From Rotaria sordida (taxonomy: Eukaryota > Rotifera > Eurotatoria > Philodinida > Philodinidae): 64,000 bases of DNA. The stretch covers positions 3,928 through 67,927 of the forward strand of contig CAJNOL010000363.1 in NCBI GenBank assembly GCA_905250125.1. The letters are read 5' to 3'. The notes under the pieces were generated by a model. The model was not told the DNA's origin. It did no database searches and saw only the letters and a program-made list of their open reading frames with translations. This document shows positions 48,806 to 60,700 of this stretch, piece after piece. Every line of letters starts with the position of its first letter. Position 1 is the stretch's first letter. A program made the translations under genes and the position numbers.

Positions 48806-51800
48806 TCAAAATTTGCCCAATTTGCTAGCAACTCTTTTAACTTTTTGTCTTAATTGTTCTTTCATTAAATTAACACACATTGCAATAAGTACAAGGCCAA
48901 ATAAAATATATACAGCTGCCGAAATAAGTTTTTCTTTTTCAGCTTCAACTTTTAATGATGATCCCGGTACAAAATCACCAAAACCAATTGTCGTTAATGT
49001 AATAAAACAAAAATAAAATGCATTAAGAAAACTCCATCGTTCCCATATACTAAAAAGAATTGCTCCAAGTGTTAAATAAAGTGGAATGACAAAAACAGTA
49101 ACAAGTAAAGGAACACTCATTTCTTCATCATCATCATCATCATAATCATCATCATCATTCATATCAAGATTTGTTAAATCTAATGTTGTATTCATTGGAT
49201 AAAATTGATGTTCATTTTTCCATGTTATTGTTGTTTGTAATGGTGTTATATCATTTGTTGTTGATTGTTCATAATCAGGTGGTGGTGGTAATGTTCGAGA
49301 AGAACGTTCATGAAAACTTTTTGATCGACGTGGTAATTTATTATTTATTTGATGAATTTCATTATCATTTATTTGTTGTTGTTGTTGTTGTTGTAATGAA
49401 TTTTGACTGTTGTCATCTTCTATAGATATCTGTTTTTTTAATTTCTGATTTTTACGTGAAAATAAACGTCGACGTGTAGGTTTTGTTGTTGTATCAGTAG
49501 TAGATTTTTTCACTGATCGACGATCATGTGATGATTCAGATTTTGAACGTTTTAAAATTTTTTTCGAAGCTTTTTTTGATTCTTTAGTTTTTTCATTATT
49601 AACAATGTTCGAAGTATCTTCTGGTAGGACAACCTGTAAATAAACATACAAAAACAAAACATGTTATGAATTTGCCTTACTAGATGACCTTATTAATATT
49701 TGTTATACCAATTTTAAGAACTTTTGAAAATTTCTAATTTCTGTACGTTAAACTATTCTGAGATTAATTTAGAATATCTTAATGAGAATTGTGAAATTTG
49801 CTTTTTTTGTAGTTCTAGAATTTATTTATTTTTTTTTTTTACTTGTTTCATATTATTTTCATCTTGATTTGCTATCGTTGTTTTGTCTTGTTCTATGGGC
49901 ATAATTGGTTTATCATGAATAGATTCATCAAGATTACTTGTTAATTTATTTGTTTCATTAATATAATATTGAATTGGACTAATATCAATAGATTGTCGTC
50001 GTTGTCCTTCGTTATTATGATTAGTTTCTTCAATATCTTGAAGAGAACTTTGTCGAATAAGTTCATTAATACGAATAATAGCATCTTTTGATTTTTCTCC
50101 AATTGAATTCATTGATGATGTTGAAGAACGTGATGTATTTGAATTTGGAATTCCAGTAAGAATATTTAAACGTATATTAGCTGGTAATTGTCGTATATCA
50201 TTTGAACAATTCATATTTGTTATAGATTCAGATTTTGAAGAATTTATTTCTTTAGATAAATTTGAATCTTTATGATTTTCTTCTTTAATTGATTTTAAAT
50301 TTGATTTTGTTATTATCATATTATCTTTAATTTCTTCATTTAATTTTGATATTGGTAATTTTTCATCAATAACAACAATAGATTGATTATTTTTTTCAAA
50401 TAATTTTTGTCGATTTTTTAATGCTAATGTACGTTTTTTTTTATTACTCATTCGACAACAAAATATCATTGTTATACGACTAAATACAAATGCAAACAAT
50501 TTTGCCATAGTTGAACCAATATTAGCAACGAAAAGCATCATTAATGGTACACCAAATGCACTATAAAGGATAGTAGCTATTTTTCCTTGAGTTGTCTTCG
50601 TTGTTATGTGACCATAACCTATAAAGAAGATTCAATAATTAAAAGAAAAGGTCTTCTAATTAAATTATCTATATTATAAGATTTATAATTATAAGATTTT
50701 TCTCTTTACCAATTGTTGATACAAGTGTAACAGCATAAAGAACAGCACCAAAAAAATTCCAATCATGTTCAGAATTAGTTGTTCGTCCATCAAAACCTTT
50801 TTCTACTTGTCGTTTAACTGTTGCTTCAAATTGTCTAAATTAATATTAATAAAAAATTTTTTTGTCTTTTTATTGCCTTTTTTTGAAATAACATCTTACT
50901 CAAGTTCACCTGTTGCATTTAAACTAAAATTTCCTTTTTTATCTTTTTCAGGAAATGGATTAACACGTAATGTTTCTTGCCATAATTTATCAAGTGTTTT
51001 ATTAAGTTCAAGATCCATAATATGACGCATATTATGTTCATTTCCAGCTTCAAGTGCTTGAAATAATATACCACCTAATGCAACATAACCAATCATAACA
51101 AAAAATAAACCAACACGTGAAAACATAAATGCTGTAAATTTTTTGCAACATTTTAAACAGCTTTCTTTCGTACATATTTGTTGATCATCAGTAGATGTTG
51201 GATCTTTAGCTTGTCGACGACGCATACTGTAATAATAATAATAGATTATATTAAATCAAATTATAGATATCAAACGAAATTAGAAAAGATATATTTCTTT
51301 TTTTTTTTTGGTCTAATTGCATACTTAGCTTTTGCCAAAGAAAGAGCCGCTGATCGATAAACAACAAAAACTTGACCAGGACGCATTCTTGTCTAATTCT
51401 GATCGAAAAAACAATTTTTCTTTTTTTTTTTGATAATTCGTATTCTCGAGAAAGGAAAAACGGATCAGTATATAGATGGATACAATCGAACCAGCCTAGA
51501 CTGTATATGTATATGTACACATATATAAAGAAAAAAAAAAAAAAAGAAGCAAGCCGGTGTCTTCTATTCTAATCAGTACAGAAAATAGAATACACCATCA
51601 ATGCAAGAGAGAAAAAAAGAAATGGCACTAGACAACACTGCTGTTGCTGCTTGTTTGATCGGCATTCAGTTTGTATGCGTGTGTATGTATGTGTCTAACT
51701 GCTAACGTCATCAAACAAATGCTAGAAGAGAAAAGAAAGAATTATGTTATCAAGCTAGTCGTCATTCTATTGTTATGTGTTATTTTACCAGAAATCATCA

Positions 51801-52632
51801 GCATCTGTTCTTACAGTGACTACTATTAATATACTTCGATGCATAGAACTAAAAAGAAGAATGTCTATGCACCCTATGGATTCTTGTTTTTATTTAATAG
51901 TATTAATAATGTCATGATTGATATATTCATTGTTAAATACGCATTTACAAAAATTCTAAGATTTTATCTACTTTTTTTTTTTTTTTCTTCTATGTAATTA
52001 AGTCGATAGCATGCAGTGAAAACGAGTTTAGATTAAATCATAATCATAAGAACATACACATTGATTTTTTTCTACTAATATTATCATAGAAAATAAATAT
52101 TAAAAGATTGGTAAATAGAAGAAGAAGAGAAAAAAGAAAGAGAACCTACTTGAACAATGATTTCCGATGTTTGTTTGTTTTATTTTGAAATAGAAGTCAC
52201 GATGTCTAATAGTTACTTAGGAATTGTTTCCAAATTCAATGAGTATACTTTAAAACTTATCTGTCGAATAATAATTACGGAACGCAATGATGTTACTGTT
52301 GTCATCGTGTTCATGTCAAAACAAAATATGACTAAGTAATAGATGATCACTTTTTTTTTTTTCGATTATATCAATAAGAAATGAGAAAAAGAAACTAGTC
52401 CGAATACCCTATGGATTATTTAAGAAAGACTCTTGTGAGAATCAATTTATGCTTCAATTAATTGAAATATATGTAAGAGAAGCAAGAAGAAGAAGACGAA
52501 AAAAAATTACCTGTTTTTATTCCTAGCATAAAATGAGACCGGCAATGAATATGTTCGTATAAGTGTAGCATGTTGAGGAGATTTTCGAAGAAAAACAATT
52601 TGAGACGATTGACGTATTAAATTATTTTTCAT
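48806..52632 (-). CDS. Two-pore-domain K+ channel with very long M2-M3 loop, 5 exons
   Basis: K2P leak channel in the plasma membrane; two subunits form one pore. Exons 52632-52511, 51226-50900, 50834-50710, 50618-49843 and 49633-48806 join to 725 residues. M1 is near VGLFFVMIGYVALGGILFQA; the first selectivity filter TIGYG is at about 190-194, M2 at about 206-225, M3 (VPLLVTVFVIPLYLTLGAIL) at about 623-646, the second filter TIGFG at about 665-669 and M4 at about 687-707, followed by a short basic tail (EQLRQKVKRVASKLGKF). The cytosolic M2-M3 loop is about 390 residues, Ser/Lys/Asn-rich with a 7-Gln run and an Asp run; most K2P channels have about 20-30 there, and only TRESK (KCNK18) has a long one. 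Subfamily otherwise unclear. Exon 1 is inferred from a matching splice phase across a 1.3-kb intron. Confidence 0.9.
51227..52510 (-). other. K2P intron 1
   Basis: 1.28-kb intron with A/T homopolymers and a TATA-type dinucleotide patch; no repeat or nested gene recognised. An internal promoter giving a shorter isoform starting at Met 51225 is possible. Confidence 0.4.
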
Positions 52633-54722
52633 TATATTAAATGAAGTACCAGATATATAACTAAATCAATCAATCGATTCATCTGGTAATGTACTACTAT
52701 GAAGATTTATACATTTTCTTTTTGGATATGTATGTGTATAAATCGACTCTATAGAATATATATATATATATATACGCTAGAAATGCGATGAAGACGATTC
52801 GATTTTATGTCTCATTTATTTTTTACCATACATATAAATGCAACACATTGTCTTATTCCTATAAAAATAAGCAAGAAAGCAGCACTCATAATGTGTATAA
52901 CGAGAACAAATATAGCAGTCAAGCACACGATATGACCAGTATCCAAAGATATTACTTTAGAAGATATATTAGAGCATAATTGCATGCTTCTATAATTATA
53001 TAGAAAATAAACGAGATGAAGATCATCAATGATGATAAACAAAAGACAAATGTATAAAAGAAAAAAAAAAAAAGCTTAAATAACAGTTTTTTTCCTAAAC
53101 GTTTACCCGTATAAATTGTAAAACAAATCTTACTTATTTTAAAATCGTCGTTAAGTTAGATAGAAATGTATTGATGTATGTATATATATTTGTGTCAAGA
53201 AAAAAAATGATCTTCTGTTTGATCATCATCAACCTCTTTCCGTTGATAGATTGAAGGTTTTATTTTTTTCTATTTGTCCCAACTGACAATATATCCTATT
53301 GAGATCATGAAGAATTTTTTCTATCAATATGTCAAACAAGCAACTGTCGTAAAAAAAAAAGAAGAAGAAGAGAATTCTTGCTGATCATAACTCATTATAT
53401 GATCATGTAATAGTCATGGACCTGCATGACAAAGACATCGAACAACTGACACTTATATTAGAGTCAAATATAAGAAATAAACATTTTTTGAAAGGAAAAA
53501 AAAAAGTATATGTAGATAAAAATAATTATTAAATCTTTCGCTTTTTTTTTTTATTTGGTCTCTAGCAAACGTCATTGTACAATGTTTCTGATATTAATTT
53601 TCTTGAAAATATTAATATATAATGGTCTGTTTCTTGTTTGTTTTCTTTTCCTTGCTATTGTGGATATACTAAATTGCTTCCCTCAATGCTTGTCATCGAG
53701 GAACGATCAATTAATGCTGTCAGTTGTATTCATCTGTAGATATACAAATATATATATACATGTTAGAGTCTTTACACAAATATTACAAAGGTAGTCAAGC
53801 AAACAAGGCTTTTCTTTTTATCATTATAAAAAACATCTTATTTATAATTTCAATAGAAAAATGTTATATATCAATTCAAACGTTTTTATTATAATCAATA
53901 GGAAAAAAATACATTGATTAATATATATATAAAAATTATCGTTTAAAAAAAACAAATTAATGAAAGACTAAAAAAACGACTTTGATTTTGTTTTCTTGTC
54001 AAGCATTCGTTGTTGTTGTATTACTTCGATCTGATGAGGTAACACTGCTAAAATGAAAGATAAAAACAAAAACAAAATTTGTCGGATCAAAAAATTAGAG
54101 CAATGTACAAATCATTAGAAAATCTAAGTATCACCATATAAAACAATTCAATTAGTTTACTTTTCTATTCAAATAAACGAATATTTCACTATATTTGATT
54201 TCATCTTTAATTATATACTAAACGCTAAATGATATATTATCGATTAAAGTCCCTAGAATATGATATTATACATAGGAAATGTTTCTTAGATATATAACTA
54301 ATGATATTTCTCAGGAGATTTTATACTTCTGTTCTTGCTTAGGACAAATCTCTCTTCACTTGTCTAATACTTCAATATATTCTTCATTACAAATTATTCG
54401 TTGCTTTTTCTTGGGCAAAGATGTCTACACAACTGATGTTGGATCAGGTATATATCTTTAATCCTACAAAGAAATCTCGGCCTTCGTTCTTGAGATAGAT
54501 TGTTCGATAAAAACCTGTGATCTCATAAAAACAGCGACTTTCGACTTCAAAGTCGATTTTTCATATGACCATAGCTTTCTATTAAATAATCCATCTCATG
54601 AACGAAGGTCTGAAAAACAGAATCATTCAAGACTTTTTTATTACTCATCAAATGAACATTGTCTCGATTAAAAAAGCGATTTACCACCTGTAGAGCTTTC
54701 TTCATCAATATGTTACAATCAT
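52633..54722. other. Intergenic between the K+ channel and RUBCN
   Basis: AT-rich, with an AT microsatellite (about 52757-52776) and one dispersed repeat (54475-54690). An alternative RUBCN last exon may lie near 54045-53960: the donor-like GTTAGT at about 54739 could splice to an acceptor there. No independent gene seen. Confidence 0.45.
54475..54690. repeat. Dispersed repeat, copy 1
   Basis: Contains CTTCGTTCTTGAGAT with a partial inverted partner (ATCTCATGAACGAAGG) and ACTCATCAAATGAACATTGT. The last block and the ensuing AAAAGCGATTTA recur at 61560-61610 inside RUBCN intron 2. Confidence 0.45.
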
Positions 54723-57700
54723 TTAAGAAAAATTCTTTCTAACTAACTTTCTTGTTTTGGTTCTTTGACATTTTGGACAATTTAATTTTCCATTTTCATA
54801 ACATTGAGTATGAAAGCATGATTGGCATCCTAAAAAAAAAAGAACAAAGAAAACATAAATTTCTTCTTTTTTTTTGTACAAATAAAGAAAACGAAAAAAA
54901 AAAATACAAACCAGGACAAGTACTTGTTATTTGAAGATTAAATGGAAAAATAATACTTTTTTCATTATTACATATTTCACATATGAAACCTTTAGCAAAA
55001 CATAAAGAACATCTTAAAACATGATCACGTAATTTCATAACAATAGGTTCTAACACTTTATGTAATTCACCTAATTTAGTCTTAGAAAATGAAAAATATA
55101 AACAAAATTTAATAACAATCAAAAAAGTAACAATATTTTACTTTAACTAAATCTTCTAATGAATATATATATGGATGTTCATATATATATGATGGTAATG
55201 TTTGTAAACTTTGTTGACATCTAAAAAATTTTATTATTAAATAAAAGTAAAAATCAATAATAGAAAATTACCCATTTTCTTCAGCAAAACGACATGATAA
55301 AATATAACGACGAAGAAAATAAAGTGTACAACGAAGTTCATTCATTAATTTTAATTTATTACTTTTTTGAAATAATTTTGGATTAAGACCATTTATATTA
55401 AATATTGCTTCTGTATATATACGATTTAAATAATCAAAAGCAAAATTTGATACACTATGTTTATTTGAAAAATCCCATTTTGTTATTATATATGATGGTA
55501 AATAAAATTTTTTATCAGAATGACAACTACGACAAAAATATTTTCCTAAGAGAAAAATTTATTTTTGTTAAAAAAAAATTTTTTTTTTAATATTACCTGT
55601 ATATTCACAATATCGAAATCGATGAGCATAACCTTTTTCAACATCACGTCCACAACCAGCACATAAATAACCTTGTTTTTTTAATTGACTATCACGACTA
55701 GATACGAAAACAAAAAAAAAACACAACGAAATTTATATTAAATTTAACTACATAAATATGAAAATTATTGAATGATCATGATCTACGGTATCAATTTGAA
55801 TTTATCATTTATGAAAAGGATATTCTAAAGATTTTCCTAGAAGTTTTTGTTTTGTCAATATTATCACAATTCTAATAAAGTATTCATAAGTCTTGAAGGA
55901 ATGTTATTGCTCTATAGAGTGTTTTATCAAGAATTTCTCTTCCGAAAAGGTGATATAAAATTCCGGAAGGGACGCCGTTCACTTTGGGCCCACACGCTGG
56001 CTCTATACTTTATTGACATCAAGTTGTATCGATAAAAACGTGAGTTCTCACATTAGGGAGTTGCGGACTCTTCCAGATCGGATCCGAGTTCACAAAAATG
56101 TGGATCCGCAACTCTCGATCTCATATTGAGACATTCTCTCTTCAGTTACGAACTTATATCATCTGTTTTTTTTTTATTATTTTTAAATCTACTTACTTCA
56201 CTGATTGATGAATATGAAAGATCAATTGTTCACGTGGTGGTGCCCATTGACTAGTACCACGACGTAATATCTTTACAATGAAAATTAGTTTATTTTCAAT
56301 AAACAAAATCAAGATTTATCTACTTACTCTTTGACTATTTTCAGTAGGAGTATATTCTTCGCTTTGATTAAATCCCTTATTATCTTGAATTGGTGGTAAC
56401 TTGAAAAAGAAAAATATTCGAAATAATAAAGTACGGAGTCGACAATGGTTAAAATTGACTTCCTCCAAAAATTTAATTTCTTCTATGTCAAACAATCACA
56501 CAAGATGTTCCAAAGTAAGTCCTAATAGAATTTTTTTGATCCAACCCTGAGGAGGACCAGGGATGAATTTGTCGACGAAAATAAAAGTTTGTAAAAATAT
56601 TTGAAATAAAGATAGATTCATTCAAATTTTGAATACTGATTCAGAATATCGTAGTAGTCTACATCACACATACCAAATATAACTACCGTGCATTATGCGT
56701 ACCACGTGTGGCATCGATTCGTCACACGTATCAAGTATGATATTTTTCTTTTTTCTTATTTGAAGTAATAAATAAGAGAAAGCGTACTTAGAAAACTATT
56801 AATATATTTTCTTAAATAAATTCGTACAGCTTGTTATTGAATTTCAAATGTTTTCTATGAGAAAAAATCGTATCGATCAATATGAATTCAGACTTAATTA
56901 TTATTTGAAATTTTTTATTTTTAGATTAAATAATTTCTATTTTGTTTTATTTTTAAAATTTTTTCGTATGTTCTTGTATTTGTTTTTGTTGTTACATTTT
57001 TTAAATTATAAAGAAAAAAAAATTCTAACAGAAATAAATTATTTCTCTATAGTTCATTAGAAAATCAGGTAAAATTAGCACGTAAATCTACAATCAAAAT
57101 CATGTCATATTCGATACGTGTACATCACTCTTAAAATCTTACTTCGTACGTGCGACGTCGTACTTTGTACACATGACGATACCTCTATGGTCGTCATGCA
57201 TACGACGACACACCTCTGGACGTGGGATAATTTCACATAGAAAAAATTTCTTGAGGGAATCAATTTTAATAGCTATATGACACTCCCTTCTTTTCCTATT
57301 ATTCTAATATTTACCTCCTCTAGAGTTTCTTCCTCATGAGGAATCATCCAAAATAAATCTGAAGCTTTTGGTATTTTATAATTTTTCCATGTATTCATGA
57401 TAGCCAATGCTAAATTAATAATAAATATTTATTAAATAAAAAAAAAAATTCTTCCAAAAACCAAAAAAAAATACCTATTGCTTCTGCTGATAAATCATAC
57501 GAACTAAATAAATAAAAAATAAATAAAAAAAAAATTTCAAATGAATTATTTTTATACTTTAATTTTGAATATTCATCAGACAAATTAAACTTATTCAATG
57601 TAATAATATTTTCTTCGAATGAATCAAAATATTTCTTACATTGTTCACTAAATTTAATATATTCAATAGCTGATATAATTGCTTCACTAAAGTAAAAATG

Positions 57701-60700
57701 AGCATTTTCCTTTAAATTAAAAAGAAAATTTTTGAAATATTTTTCAATTATTAATAAACACATCTACCTTTTCAACGTCTGTTCTTGTCTGAGAATCACA
57801 TTCACGTATGTAATCATCTAATGTTTGACCTTTTCTTGGCCAATATAATGATGAATATGGTAAACGTATGTCTAAAATATTAATAAAATAATTACAATCT
57901 TTTTTTGGATAGTTCGAATTAAAAATTAAATGGAATGAGGTTTTTCTTTTCTACTACATTTTCATTATTGTTCTGATGAATTTTATATTATGCTATCGGA
58001 AATCTAAACAAACTTATCTCATTGGAATAAATCGATGAACTAGAGTATTTTAAAATAATAAGTAATTTAATTAGAGATTTTACTTTTTGTTAAATCTGAT
58101 GTTTTTATTGGTTCATTGTGAAATTGACATTCTTCTTCATCAACAAGCGTTATTTGACTTGATATTGAAGGACGATTACTTTCTATTGGTAATGATTGTT
58201 CAATGGCTAAGAATGAATCTGAACATAAATCATAATTAGATCCATAATCAAAAGAATATGAATCATAAGATATATTTTCATTTTGATTTAATGATTCCAT
58301 TTCATCAATTAAAAGTGATGATGTAACACGAGAATATTTCTTTGAAATGTTTTCAATATGAAATAAAGGATCACTATGTATACGACGATGCATCAAACGT
58401 GATTTAGCAATGGAATCTAATCAAAGGATTATTTAATCAATTTTTTAAATAATAATAATAAAACAATTAGGTTTTTTTTTTCTCCTACGAATTTTTTCTT
58501 GATTGTCATCATATGATAATTTCTCTTTAGTATTGGAATTTAATATGGAAGACTTTGTTAATGACTGTGATCTATATACTACATCATTTGTCGATGTTGT
58601 TGCATGATCATCATTTCCGACAATAGACTATTATAAAAATGATGAAGCTTTTTTATTTTTTTTCTTTTTTTTTACCAATTTTGGATCAATATTAGCCAAT
58701 AATGATAGATTATTAGATTCTATAGTACGTATACAAATCCTAAATGCATGATAAAAAGATGGTATTCGAAGAAAAGCATGGCCTAAAAAGAAACGAAAAG
58801 AATTACGTCGGTTTTTTCTTTATTAGATAAAATAATTTTTAATATAGTTAGCTGTCTACGAGAGTACAATATAATTAATCTAGTAGATAGAAAAAAAAAA
58901 AAGAAAGAAAATTTTTGATGTATGTTATATGAGATAGTAAGTAAAAAGCACGTCAAGCGAAAGACTAATGTTTATTCATTTGCTAGATTTTTTTTTTTTG
59001 TATTCTTTGATCATTTAGTTTCTTCTTTGTCTAAATTCAATTGTAATCGCACTAATGTCTGTATTACGTCTGATTGAAATCACCATTTCTATCAGACTCA
59101 TTCCTTTTGTATTATTATCAGCAATCGGACCTTGACTATATTAGTTCTTCTTATGTCACATTTTCTCATCAATCATATTTATATATGTATTATTCATCAA
59201 TATCTCTATTTAATTGTTGACATCATGTAGTCACCCCCATCATCATTGACACTACTACCGTCATCATACTCCTTTCATCCTACGCATTACCCATGGTTTT
59301 TTTGTGACAAGCTAATGATAAAAGAGAAAAAAAAGTTCTGTCAGATATTTGTTCACATATATTTTATTCAAGGGAAGAATACGGAAGAGTTACCATTGCC
59401 GTTATTTATTTTTTTGCATTGTTTAGTCATGTCTTGTCACTTTTTATTACATTCAAGATTTTTTTTAATGTTATGATACTTATCAAACTATTCACGGTAT
59501 TTTGATTGTCTTTCTCATCATCATCATCTTTGTAAGTATATGTATAAAATAATCTACTAATTAAATTGGTTCTTTTTTTGATTACCCTCTATACTTATAT
59601 ATATATATTCAACAAAGAACAAATATTAGAGACATTCAGTAAACATTCTATTGACATGATTAAATCAAAGATAAAGAAAAAGAGAGAGAGAGGGAAGAAA
59701 AAATAAAAGCTGGTAAGTACATTTTATTTACTACAATTAACTATTAAACATCTGCCATTCTAATTTCTATTTTTCTTACACTTAAATCTTTCTTTTCTTA
59801 TTTTTTTGACAAATTAAACATGAATCGTCAAAAACAATGTTTCATCCTATAATAAAAGATAAATAACAATATCAATTTATCTTTATATATAATGAGCATT
59901 GGAAGATGTATAACAGTTCAAATCTATCATTGACTATTTTATTGTTTCTGTTTCTTTTTTTTTCTTGTATAGAATAAAAAAGAAAAAAAAAAAAAAGGAA
60001 CCCAAGTGACAAGCAACGATAGCGTAATAATAATAAATACAATAGAAGAAGAAGAAAGAGAAGGATATTCAACATCACTCAATGTTCTTCTTCTTAATTA
60101 AAACGACTAACAATTCAACGTCGACAAATCGTGTCGTACTTTTCCTATTATTCTTTATATTTATATGTTATACATTGATATCAATTACAAATGCATCATT
60201 ATTATTCAATAATAAATATCATAAAACTCAAAAATCGATGATTTTAAATGACAATACTATCAAAAACAATAAACATGATCTTTTAGAACGTCATCATCGT
60301 GCCACCGGGTTTTTTATATATCGTAAAGGTGAATATCTTTTTTTTATTCCTGATCGAAGACATCATTTTACAAAAAATTTTCGTCCTTATATTGGTCGTC
60401 GACGTTAGTCATATATATGTGTATGTTAATAATCTCTAAATATATATTGTCATAACAATATCTATCTATTCAAATTAAAAAAGAATAAAAAAAAAAAGAA
60501 AAAAAAAATTTAAATTTAAAAATTCTTACTATAATAATATTGCTCAAGTATATCAATATCATTTTCAATATAGGATAATTGTTGAGATAAACATTGAGTT
60601 ATAAGTGATTGATCAATCCATTGTTCAATTGATATGAGAAGATTTTCTTTATGATAAATATCTTGTAATAGATGAATATATTTTTGTGAATTAGAATTTA

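Larger units (their letters stand above)
58783..60529 (-). other. RUBCN intron 3, host of the nested ORF
   Basis: 1.75-kb intron. Besides the nested plus-strand ORF it holds A/T homopolymers and a possible upstream donor for that ORF (GCTG|GTAAGT near 59711), which would give it a 5' UTR intron. No transposon recognised. Confidence 0.45.
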
